A DNA stretch of 64,000 bases, taken from assembly GCA_037447655.1 (NCBI GenBank), contig JBBHKE010002926.1:137914-201913 (forward strand), written 5' to 3'. The DNA comes from Zygnema cylindricum. Taxonomy: Eukaryota > Streptophyta > Zygnematophyceae > Zygnematales > Zygnemataceae. Below the pieces are notes generated by a model. That model was not told the origin of the DNA and did not search any database. It saw only the letters and a list, made by a program, of their open reading frames with translations. Below, one piece after another: positions 21,437-32,188 of this stretch (position 1 is the stretch's first letter; every line of letters begins with the position of its first letter). The position numbers were made by a program, and so were the translations under genes.

Positions 21437-24400
21437 TTAGGAGCTATATCTCGCATCCTCAGGATCCACAAGGACTAATTTCCCTCGAACCCATTTTCGA
21501 ACTTGACCGACTTCTTTTCCTGTTTTCTCGACTGTTTCCTTCGTTGAACTCCTTTCTCCCTTCCTCCCCTTTTTAGGATTACCTCCAATACCAGAATTAT
21601 CTTCCTTTCCCTCGAAAAGAGCATTCCTTATAGGGCTAGTCGAGTTCATCTCCTCCCTTCGAATACGATTTGCTGACCGTCTACCATCTTTCCCAAGAAC
21701 GGAAAAAGAAACTGGACCAATTGTTTTCCTTTCCTCTACTTCCCCACACTCTCCTCCACCGTCTCTGACTCGAACATCCTCTCCTTCCCCATATTCTACA
21801 CTACTTTCTCCTTCTTCCAAACCACTAAACCTTCCCTCTTCCCCTCGCTCCACTCCATCTACACCACCTCCTCCCGATACCTCCATGCCTATTTCCGTCC
21901 TTAAATCCGCCTTCTTTCCCTCTTTCCTCTCTCCCCCTTTCCTCTCTCCATTCACCTGAACTCCTCCCTCCCCATCCCTCGCCTCCCTCACCAACCTCAA
22001 CATCCGCGCTTCCTTCACAAGAGTACTATGTGCGTCATCAAATTTGTCTTTTCCTGCTGTCCTACTAAACTCATACGGAGTTAAACCGAAACATTCCGCT
22101 AATAACTGTAATCGTGACGCTTCTTCGTCCGGTGTCCCATTTTCTCCCCCTCTCTCTCCTCCTCCGTTGACAGCTGCCCGGAAAAGTGCTCTATGAGGAG
22201 GCCCTTCTCCATCCGAACTCCCCAACGGCCCTTGGAGGATCTGGTCCAATGATATTGTTCCATTTGGCAAGTTTCTCTGAGCTGCTTCTGCCACCACTAT
22301 GGACTGTTCTGCCTCCTTCAGAAGCTTCCGGACTTCTTCCAGAGCCTCCCTGCAATGCTCGTTGTGGTCAGCCGCGAGTTCGAGGACTTGAGCCGCTTTT
22401 TCGGCCTCTTGCATCAGCATCCTGGAAATAAGAAACAAGAGGAGTTGAGATAAATACGAGGAATTGAAACAAGAGGAGTTCAAATATAAGAGGAGTTGAA
22501 AGAAACAAGAGGAATTGAATTAAGAGGAATTGAAAGAAACAAGAGGAATTGAAAGAAGAGGAGTCGAAATAAACAAAAGGAATTTAATCAAGAGGAGTTG
22601 AAAGAAACAAGAGGAATTGAAAGAGGAGGAGTTGAAACAAGCAAAAAGAATTGAATCAAGAAGAGTTGAAATAAACAAGAAAAATTGAGATAAGAAGCAA
22701 AACTAAGACAAGTATTTGCACATCAAAAACAAATCGAAACAAGAGTATTGGACGTTGAAAACAAATCGGAGCAAGTATTGCAAAATGGAGCAAGTCTTGA
22801 GCTCAGAAACACATACAAACAAAATATTGAACGCCAGAAACAAATATTGGACAATAGAATTGCAAATTGTATTGAACATGAGAAAGCAAATCGAAAGATG
22901 ATTGAAGTATTTGAGGATCAGAAACGAATTGCAAAAAGCATTAAGCAAAAAAAAACAATTCGGAGGAAGTGTTGGACATCGAAAACAGATAGCATTGAAC
23001 AAAAACAAATTAACACAAAAAGAAACGAAACACAGATTTAACATCAGAATCAAATGGAAAGAAACATTACACCATAGAAACAAGAAGTAAAAACAAAATA
23101 AGAAACAAATCTTGCAATCTAAAAAAAAGAATGAAAAATCAGAAATGAGTCTTGCAACGGGAACGAGTATTAACGATTAAATCAAAAAACGTATTGAACG
23201 TCCAAAACAAATCTTGAAATTCGGAATAAGTTTTTTATCATCAGAAATGGAAACAAAGATTGAACTTCAGAACCAAATCAAAACATATATTTAACCTCGC
23301 AAACAAATCAAGACAAACATTTGGACATCAAGAAGCATTAATCATCAGAAACAAATCAAAACCAGAATTTAACATCAGAAACTTGGGGATTTAAAACAAA
23401 TATTAGCAAAGGAAACAAATCAAAACAAGTTAAACATAAGATACCAATCTTGAAGTCATAACAAGTGCAAGATTATCCCTCCACTAGATATTTGAAGTAC
23501 CAGATAATTCCTTTTACTCACCTTGCCTTATCTGCCAGAGTCCTCCTCTCTGCCTCCACTAACCTCCTCTTCTCATGTTCCCGCAGAATACGGTCCAGCA
23601 TTCCTGACTCTCCTTCTCCTCCTCCTACTTCTCCTTCACTCTCACTCTTCTCACCTGGTAACAAGTCTTCTTCTTGACCTTCCTCCTCCCTCTCAGACTC
23701 CAACAAGCTTTCCGCTCCCTCTTTGACTACAGCCGTCTCTCTCTTTGTCCTCAAAACCACCTCTCCCTCTCCTCGTCTGTTCACAATCTGTACCTTCTTT
23801 ACGCGACTTTTTGTCCCTCCCTCTTGTTCCTGTTCCACTGCAGTTCCCATGACCGCAGCTAAGAAATCCGGATCGGCAGTCACAGAAGGTCCTTCCTCTA
23901 TCACTCCCCCTTCAGTTGTGGCCAAAACCTCTAACTCTGTCACGACCTTCCTTCTCACGTTTGTTGCTTTTGTTTTTCGAGGAGTAGTTACCTTCACAGG
24001 CTTCACTTTAGGAACTCGTGGTGCCTTCCTTTCCTTCGGTTCATCACTTTCTACCTTAACTTTTTTAGGTCGAGAACCTCTAGACTGTACAACCTTAGCC
24101 ATGGCCATTCCTACCTTTGCACGATATTCCTAAGGAGAGAGACAAATACAATGCATGTAATCAGTTTATTTATTCCATCGACAAAAAAAGTGCAAAGAAA
24201 TGAAAGTGGTCAGTTGATTTAAGGAGAGAGACAAATATAATGCACGTAATCAGTTTATTTATTCCCTCGAGAGTACAAAACGAGTGCAAAGAAATGGAAG
24301 TAGTCGGTTTATTCCCTCAACTGAAAAAGTGTAATAAGTTTATTCTCTCAACTAAAAAAAGGGCAGTTAAACACTTGAATTCTAACTAAAAAAATGCAAG

Positions 24401-27400
24401 TAATCAGTTTATTCACTAAAATCTGTGATCCCTCAACTGAAACAATTAGCGCGATCAGTTTACTCTCGTCGATGAAAAATCCTCATTGACAACAGTTTTT
24501 TAGAGTTAGACAACTATTAGTGTTAACACTTTTTTATAAAAAAATACACTCAATTATGTTTTGCCACGTGGCACACTATGGGCCACTTGCATAGTGTTAC
24601 TAACACAGATTTATGGTTTTTACTCAATTTCGAGAAATTAACTCTAGTATCAATGGTCAGTGCAATTAATTTACAAAGTGTCCCAACAAAACATTCAAAA
24701 AAATGTTACAAAAAATGCTAAAAATATGTTAAAAAAATTGTTAAAAAAAAACATTTGATACTAGGAAATTGCTCTCACCGGATCAGCCCATTTGGCTTTA
24801 ATTGCGTCAGCGATTTTTTTTCGATGAATCGCCGATTTTTCTGCTCTTTCCATAACTCTCTTAACTGAATTTTCTTGTATACTCAAAGCCTTCAATTCTT
24901 CTTTGGTTGGAGTTCCCACAGGTACTATAATTCTATTCCCTCTCCACTCCAATTCTTCCTCTCCCGGGCCTCCCAACCTCGCTGAATCCGAAATCGATTC
25001 TTTCCAATCTTTTAAATTTGATAAATGGACAAGATGAGCATTTTTCCGTGCCTCTACAAAAGGCTTCATGGCGAGACGAATCTTTTCCCTTGATTCCATA
25101 GTAGTCCTTCAAAATAAAAAAACGGAGAGAGTAAAGAGGGGAGAGAGAAAAAAGAAAGAATGAGAGAGATTCGATCAAATTGAAGATAAAGAGGATAGCA
25201 GGAATGGACAGGACAGTAAGAAAAATTTGAGAGAGAGACAAGTATCAAAAGAAAGAAAAAGAAGAGAAAGGGAATAGATAAGCGAGTGAGAGTGATTCGA
25301 GATACAATTGGAAACAACAAAAAACCGGAAATGGGAAAGGATAGAAAGAGAATAATGGCAATGGATAAGCTAGTCACCACGATTTGAGTCACAAAAAAAG
25401 GACAAAAAAAGGACAATGGGAAAGGGTAGGAAGGTAAAGCAAGACTTTAGAGATACAAGCAGCAAAAGTGAAAAAAAAAGGGAAGATAAGCTAGTAAGCA
25501 AGATTTGAGACAAAAGCATGGAAGAAAGAAATAGACAATAATGGGAACAGATATTTGAAGATTTCAACTTAGGAAATTGATCACAATTCAATTATTGAAG
25601 CTAACTTCCTTATCGATCTCAAGGGCAAAAAAAAAAATGGTTCATCTTAGCCAGGAAAATACGACTGCCTCTACTCATTTCCAACCAATTTAAAAAACAA
25701 AGTAGACACAAACAAAAAAAAAAAAAAAAAAACTATACTAACCACGTGGGTCTTTCAAATTACCTTAGAAAAAACCCATTAAAAAAAAATAATAGAAAAA
25801 AAAAATGATAATCACATGATGCCTTTCAGTACCTTCTTAAGGATGACAATCTCTATACCGGCCGAGTCATACATTTGAAAGAAAGGCTCATCAAATCATG
25901 ACAAGGAGCAGATAAAGAAAAAAATCACAAATCAGCAAAGAATTAATATCAATCATTTCAAATGACATTGAGCAAAATATACATCAAAATTTAGGTCAAG
26001 ATTTAGGTCAAAAGTTGGGTCCAAAGATGTTGGTGTTATCACAATTTTTGTGTAATAACTCAAATGGATGGAGGGGGGAGGGGATTAGGGATTGGGGAGG
26101 GGGATGTTGGAGGGGATGGGTGATGGAGGATTGATTGGATGATGGGAGCCAGAGGGATGGTTGGTGCCGGGGAATGGATGGGAAGAGGAATGTGAGATGG
26201 AGAGAGGGAGAGGGAGTGGGGGGGATGTATGCACAGACAGGGAGGCAACTCAAGATGGAGGGATAACAGCATCACTGCCAAAAATAAAAGCACAAACATA
26301 ACAATAAATAATCTGAATGGAGGTATGTAAATAACCATACTTGTGTTGTCTGCTGTAGTTCACAGCTCGGAGCTTTTCCCTCATCTGCAAGCCCCGTAGA
26401 AGCCATTATTTAAATCAACCAAAAGGGTACAAATCGAAAGCTTTTTCATATACTTATGGAATAAATTCCCGTGAAAACCTAAAGGGTACAAATAAAGAAC
26501 TCTGTCCATATACGTAAGAAATGATTGCCCATGAAAACCTAAAGGGTACAAATAGGGAACTCTGTCCATATACTGAAGGAATGATTAAGCATGAATTATG
26601 GATGCCCTTCAAAATACGAGTTTGTTTTTCTCAAAAACAATAATACCGACCGGAACCCTAAACCCTGGTTTAAACTTCATTTTCACCCTGGTTATGTATT
26701 CGTATTGAACTTTTAGTGATGGAAAACCTACTGTTCATGTACTTGTGTTGTACTAAATAGTGATGAAAAACTTGCTGTTCATGTACTTATGTTGTACTTA
26801 TACAGATGGAAAAAATATCTTTCAAGTGACCGTGTTTCATATATAGTGATGGAACATCTTAAAGAATTTCTATCAACGCAGGGTTTATATTAGTGTTATT
26901 TATTCTGATAAAGATCCAAATGCCTTTACTGTTCTTGAGCTGTTAAAAGAATTAGCGTTACGAAAAAGAAAATTAGAGTAATAAGCTCCAATTTCTGGAC
27001 AGAGGGAATGCTCTATTTGCTCTATTTTCGGCACAGAATTAGCGTCCGTGATGCTAATAGGGATTCACGATGTATCATTCGCAGACCAGATTTGACCCTC
27101 TTTTATTTTCACAATTTTGAAAAGGTTGAATAGTGTGACTTCGCAGAACAAAACATAAAAATGTGAGTTCCATGTCATTGACAGCAGGTAAACTTTTACA
27201 GATAACTCAGAATGAGTCGGGAAATGAGTGTGAATGTAATTTGTATTAAAATAATTGATTACACAAATAAGACAACCGAGTAGTCATTTGCCCAGTTAAA
27301 GTTTGATCTCTGGAGATTCAGATGACAGAAATGGCATGGTAAAGAAGTCGACGAATAATGATAGTAGGAAATAGTATTACCCAATTCACCTTAAAAGGTG

Positions 27401-29779
27401 AGTAACCATTTTATAGTGAACATAAGTGTAGCGTTTCTCCCCAGTTGCACTCTCTCCTCTCTCTACGGTTTAATCCTACATCTCTGTTTCTGCTGTCTTC
27501 CTCCCAACAACAGTAGTAGACATATAAGCCTTACTGATATGATGTAGGTGGTTGTATGGAAAAGGATATACATATTCGCACTTACATTTTTTCTTCGTGT
27601 TTTTGGTCATGTTACCCAATATTTAGTCAAATATCGGCTAGCATAATCAAAAGATAACCAAAACATGACCAAAAGGACATGACCAAAAGTGTCAACAGTT
27701 TACGAACAATGCCTACAGCCGAAGTAACAATATAATACCGTATACTTGAGAGTTACATAACAAGGTACAGAACAAGGTACAGAGGAGAATAATGTTGGAC
27801 CTAACAAAGCCCAGTACAACTAGGATTAGCTGGGACTCAGTAAATCCTTGAATCACTTATCATAGAAGCCTCATATGTACACCATGTTTCGCATTCACAT
27901 TTTTTTCGCCACTTAAACAAAAAAAATTCTGTGCACCGTGCCCAATTTTTTGTCCAATTTTCACTTGCAGAACTAAAATGAGAAGGTAAGAATCCTACGC
28001 GTCTATCCCAACCTTTCAGATAAATGATCTGACAAGTGTGCACGGAGAAAAATGAGTTTAAACATCGGTAAAAAGATTAACGCAACCATACAAAATTCTT
28101 ATAGCAATGCATTAATGCTAATAGCAGGTCCATAACATATGAGCCTAACTGTAACATGAAGATAGTTTTACCTCCAATCTTTCCCTTTACTGATGATGTA
28201 TAGTAACAAAAAATAGAAAGCAAATATTCACGATTCATTAAGCATAAAAAAAACTCAACACTTAAAAAGGCGATAGCCTACAGGGATACTGGACAAAACA
28301 CATAATTCATGGCCACTCCCTGCTAGGACTTACTTTTAGCTTTTGGAGAAAACTGCATATGTGGAGCAAATTGTGAATGGAAACTGACCTCAGGGTTGTT
28401 CATAACTGTTTTTGTCCTTTCCTTAATCTTGGCCCTCATCTCTGCTCCCGCCAAAAATGTTCCACAAACAATCGAGATGCAATTGAGAAGCTTGTCTAAA
28501 AAATGTGCAAAACATTACTATGTCTCCCCTTTGAGGTAGAATACTAACCATTTGTTCATTTAACACTTGGAGTCTCTCTTACTAAGTGAAAAGCCATAAA
28601 AATGGATTTTCTCGTTGACTTTAAGGAACTCGTGCAATCCTGGAGCACTAAATTGTTAGTCTCATTCCTTCAAGAATCAATTAACATTCTTATACTCATC
28701 AGGACTCCATGTTGTTAGACGTACGTCTTAGAATCGTTTTAGTCTTAAACTCACAAGAATTCCATACTATTGGACATATTCCTTAAAATCAATTTACAAA
28801 CTTATACTCGCCGGAACTCCATATTGTTAAACATTTTCTTCGGAATCAATCAGTCTTAGGACTCCATACTGTTAGACAGATTAGAATGAATTCCCAGTCT
28901 TGTACTCACTCGGACTCCATATTGTTAGACATATTCCTTCAACATAATTCACAGTCTCATACGCAGCAAAACTCCATCAAACATATGCGTTGGAATCAAC
29001 AGTGTCTTCTCCTCACCAGGACTCCATACCGTTAAACATTTTCTTTCGAATCAATTCACAGTCAAAGGACTCCATATTGTCAAACATACTCCTTCGAATT
29101 AATTCACAGCCTTACACTCACCAGGACTCCATTTACGGCCTTTGTTCCAAGGAACTTTTCCTGAATTAGCGGCACTGATCTTCCCCCTTCTCTCCATCTC
29201 CTTCACCGATAGCTCCTCCTTAGCTTTAAAATTCTTGACACTCCCATTGTGTACATCACTTTTCTCTAAAGTCCTTAACTCACTTTCTCCAACCTCTGAC
29301 AAACCATTGGGGGAAAAATTCTCTGATGAGCCCTCAAAAGAAGCATCCTCTGTTAAGCCGTTAGGTAGGTGATCGAGATGGTATTCTGTCTCATCGTGAG
29401 TATTTGAACCATTAGGATAGACGACTTCCAATTGGTCCAAAAAAGATGATGAATGCAAGAAACCATTCAAACCGGTGGTTGAAGAAGTATTGCCAGTTGA
29501 TCCAGAGACAGCATCGGATGTCGCAAGGTGTGACAATATCACACAAGTAGTACGTTTAACAATTTCGTTATATGGATAAATCTGAGGAATGAATGTAGAA
29601 AAAAAACTTTGTCTCGGAAGCCACGGAGAACACCATAGTGAACTTCGCACTCCTATGCTATACTTTGGATAAACTGAGAAAAGGACTATCACAGGACCAT
29701 GATCTCTCTGTTTTTGTTGAAACCGGGTTTTCGGTGAGAGAAGAGAAGGAGAAAATTGACCGAATTTTGATGATATCAT
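21437..29779 (-). CDS. NUMOD3-motif protein, plant family
   Basis: Six exons: 29779-29122, 28441-28389, 26384-26341, 25106-24779, 24129-23522 and 22421-21437; 891 residues, all phases in register. Exons 1-2 encode MERRGKISAANSGKVPWNKG followed by RKWSPEMRAKIKERT, the NUMOD3 signature. NUMOD3 is a DNA-binding module of homing-type nucleases, also used in plant nuclear genes without a nuclease domain. Exons 3-4 give ESREKIRLAMKPFVEARK and LGGPGEEELEWRG. Exon 5 is basic and AT-hook-like at its start (RGSRPKKVKVE, KVTTPRKTK), then acidic. Exon 6 starts with a predicted coiled coil (EALEEVRKLLKEAEQSIVVA) and ends in a Gly/Glu-rich tail. No nuclease motif is seen. The N-terminal 80 residues are Ser/Phe-rich and could target an organelle. 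Start uncertain: the frame stays open for 16 codons upstream to a possible acceptor at 29830. DNA binding is inferred from the motif only. Confidence 0.85.
22425..22700 (-). repeat. Array of the exon 6 acceptor pyrimidine tract
   Basis: On the minus strand the real acceptor region reads CTCCTCTTGTTTCTTATTTCCAG. The array upstream consists of about ten units of TCAATTCCTCTTGTTTCTT, the same tract. The stretch 22700-23460 continues with looser ACATCAGAAACAAATC units (plus strand). Confidence 0.85.
24129..24330 (-). repeat. Duplicated acceptor region of exon 5
   Basis: AAGGAGAGAGACAAATACAATGC...AATCAGTTTATTTATTCC starts at the acceptor (24131) and returns at 24221 as AAGGAGAGAGACAAATATAA, 90 bp away. 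Shorter AATCAGTTTATTC pieces continue to about 24450. On the minus strand each full unit carries the same pyrimidine tract. Confidence 0.8.
24480..24664. mobile_element. Family D MITE
   Basis: Ends TTAGAGTTAGACAACTATTA and AATTAACTCTAGTATCAATG are roughly inverted. The interior word GTGGCACACTATGGGCCACT recurs in related form at 44.1 kb and 33.5 kb. It lies in intron 4 of the NUMOD3 gene. Confidence 0.6.
25110..25560 (-). repeat. Degenerate repeats in NUMOD3 intron 3
   Basis: Purine-rich (plus strand), with loosely repeated GATAAGCGAGTGAG / GATAAGCTAGTCACCACGAT / GATAAGCTAGTAAGCAAGAT words about 120 bp apart. On the minus strand it forms a long pyrimidine tract ahead of exon 4. Confidence 0.6.
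26060..26240. repeat. GGGA/GGAT-rich low-complexity tract
   Basis: Purine-rich GGGGAGGGGGATG-type sequence in NUMOD3 intron 3. The proline-rich frames on the minus strand come from base composition. Confidence 0.75.
26400..26870. repeat. Two short tandem arrays next to the exon 3 acceptor
   Basis: 26418-26590: three units of about 60-65 bp (AAAGGGTACAAATAAAGAAC...TCTGTCCATATAC). 26715-26870: three 50-bp units around GTGATGAAAAACTTGCTGTT. Both are in NUMOD3 intron 2. The first begins about 35 bp from the acceptor. Confidence 0.75.
27862..28070. mobile_element. Decayed family A MITE
   Basis: TACACCATGTTTCGCATTCA and TTCGCCACTTAAAC on the left; CTGACAAGTGTGCACGGAGA and GAGTTTAAACATCGG on the right. 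Arms and spacing agree with the complete copies at 31.8 and 54.9 kb, but the right terminus is lost. Confidence 0.55.
28690..29131 (-). repeat. Nine-unit array of the exon 1 donor region
   Basis: The real junction on the minus strand is ATGGAGTCCTG|GTGAGTGTAAGG. Units of 45-60 bp repeat the word GGACTCCAT (plus strand) at about 28702, 28757, 28814, 28859, 28912, 28970, 29019, 29067 and 29123. Several keep the donor: GGAGTCCTGGTGAGGAGAAG (29016), GGAGTCCGAGTGAGTACAAG (28905) and GGAGTCCTGATGAGTATAAG (28693). Each unit therefore includes the last exon bases as well. Confidence 0.88.
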
Positions 29780-30384
29780 GATTTTGTGCTTCAACCCATC
29801 AAAGCATGATATGTGTTTGTATGACAAACCTGCACCACAAGAAAACCATTATTCATACAACAATTCCCTTCATATAAACCATAAAAACAGTATCGATCAC
29901 CTCACTAACTCACAGTGACAACGGCAAAAAAATGGATTTACAAAAAAAGAAAAAACGGAAGTCCACAATCGATCCTTCATGACCAATCTCATTGCACAAA
30001 AAAACTTTGATCCCTCCATAGAGAAAGAACGATCGATTATGAATTGATTTTGTCTTACTACGTATTATTGTCTTATTATGTATTACTGTCTTTTATTGGT
30101 GAATTGGAATCAACAGACAGCTTTTACTCGCTTCTCATTTGAGTTTTTTTTCACCCACATCACGAGGGAGTGAGAGCGGGAGAGAGAGGAAGAGAGCGAG
30201 AGAGGGAGAGCAGCGAGATGCGGTTTTTAGAGACTGTCATAACTAGAAACTACTTTTTTTTTTCTCATTCCTTCATGTACAATGACTCTTGCCCAATAAA
30301 AACAGTACTGAAATTTGTCACTCTTGCAAACTACACGCCAATCTCTGTTCGCGTATAAAGAATAAAGTGAAATTTGTACCAACA

Positions 30385-30524
30385 GAACTAGTTTAGGGGA
30401 GAGTCACGTGGCCGATTTTAGGCCAGTCCCTTAAATACTGCTATTAACACTAATTTATAATTTTTGGCGAAAAAAGTTGAGACTAAAATAGGTGTTAGTA
30501 GAACTGATAGCGATGGGCATCGTA
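30385..30524. mobile_element. Family B MITE
   Basis: The right end GATAGCGATGGGCATCGTA and the interior (TCACGTGGCCGATTTTAGGC, then TAAATACTGCTATTAACACTAATTTATAATTTTTGGC) match the family seen at 33.1, 55.5 and 61.4 kb. Confidence 0.55.
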
Positions 30525-31818
30525 GCTATAGCTCCTAAACCACAAATTTAGCGAATCAAATTCACTGAACTCCGCTGCAATTTCCAGAGACTTCTATAAT
30601 AGATCGTCGGGGGATGGTGAACATTCATCAGGCTGTGATGTCAATTTACAACTAAACAAGGCAATTGGCCAATCTCAAGGCATAAGAAGTACCAAATGTG
30701 AATGATAATAAGCCTTTTTTTATATTCCTCTTCGTATTCCTGTTCTTTCGAATATCTAAGGGTAGAATTATTCAGCAATTCAGAGCCGAGCAAAGCTCAA
30801 ACACTGTTTTTTCCCTTGCTAGGTTTTCTTAAGTAGACAAATACAGCTTTATATGAGACGAAGAAAAACAGAAAAACGCAATACAAGGCATTCTCGCGAG
30901 CTTTCTGCAATACTTTGGGAGAGAAAAATACTTTTATTGAAAGTAATAAGACAAGAAATTGCACAAATTGAAGCAAAAGCCAGCCATTGGTAACCCTGAT
31001 TCCGACAGATATGGCATATATGGAAACCCTAACTCCAATGACTACAGCACATAAAGAAACCTTCGGTCAAATCCAGAGTTTGTAAGCTAAAACAAAAATG
31101 GTAATATAAAAAAGAAATAAGAATTTCGTCACAATGGCTCACCTTACAGGAGGAAAATCACTTGCAACTGCAGAGAGTTTTATAGAATCAGAAGCTCGCT
31201 TATAAAACCTAATTTTCCGGTAATCTCTCTCTCGCTCTCTCTCTTTTTGGTATCAACTAAGCGACTTGCAGCAGTGTAGCTCTGCAGGACCAAAAACCGG
31301 TAATTGTTGACACGAAAAAAAGGTTTTACCGGCTAAGGATTTTGGTTGAAAAATGAGAATCGGACAGCCGATATTAACAATAGGAAGCCATGGCAGAGGA
31401 AACGATCAGCTTCCTCAGGAAACCCTAATTTTCGAATCTCTCTCTGGCTAGAAAGGTACAAAGTGACAGACATCAATTTAGAGGGGATTCCTAATTGCTG
31501 CCAAAACTTATCACACGTGCGAAGTGCAATTATCAGTGGCTACATGGGACACAAGGACGAAGAAGATATTTAAGTGGTAAAAAAAGTACAGCTACAAATA
31601 GTTTACATGTTTTTTCTGTCATTCAAAAAGCAGGGACCTACTTGTCCACTGATATGAAGCCACGTACACACTTTTAGATTCTACATATATAAAACGTGCG
31701 AAAATTTCGTGCGAACTCGCAGAATCTGCGAATGGAAAGGAAAATTTGAAATTTCCCATTCGCCATGTCGCATGGAATCTGTCGCACGAAATTTTTAACA
31801 AATCTTCGCACCGTATGC

Positions 31819-32037
31819 TACCAACCGTGTATCGCTGTTAATGTTTATTTCGTCTGTCAAAACATATTTTCTCCGTGCACACATGTCAGATTGTTGATCT
31901 GACGGTTGCGATTGAAAGTTAAGATTCTCACCTTCCCAATGACGGTCTCCATGTAAAAACAGGACAAGTGTGTACGGAGAAGACATGTTTTAAGTGGCGC
32001 AAAAACTATTAACCCTAATAGCGATACACGGTGGTAC
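31819..32037. mobile_element. Complete family A MITE
   Basis: 219 bp with inverted ends TACCAACCGTGTATCGCTGT and (complement) TACCACCGTGTATCGCTATT. Matching arms: AAAACATATTTTCTCCGTGC on the left, GTGTGTACGGAGAAGACATG on the right. Probably flanked by a TA target duplication. It lies 150 bp upstream of the 2OG gene start. Confidence 0.8.
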
Positions 32038-32188
32038 TGTAATTTCGTGCGAAATTGTTACGAAATATACGCATTTTTCAAACATAGTACCAAACTGCAA
32101 TGCACTATAGTACCAAACTGCAATGCACTTTTTAGTTTTTAATCCACTGCAGAGTTTCATCTTCATGCTCCCTTGATTCTTATCTCTC

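Larger units (their letters stand above)
29780..32188. promoter_or_regulatory. Divergent intergenic region, NUMOD3 (-) and 2OG oxygenase (+)
   Basis: This 2.4 kb spacer must hold both promoters. It contains a GA tract (30168-30215), a family B MITE (30385-30524) and a family A MITE (31819-32037). A related pair of segments (about 31170-31260 and 31390-31450) carries AAACCCTAATTTTCGAATCT or AAACCTAATTTTCCGGTAAT followed by TCTCTC, a telo-box-like word plus CT-rich leader typical of plant 5' ends. I see no coding region. Confidence 0.4.

Noticed and set aside
22700-23090. Open frames of up to 126 codons, both strands
   Set aside because: They lie in an A-rich degenerate repeat inside an intron fixed by flanking in-frame exons.
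23465-24133. Plus-strand open frames opposite the NUMOD3 gene
   Set aside because: Shadows of the charged coding exon on the other strand; no motif.
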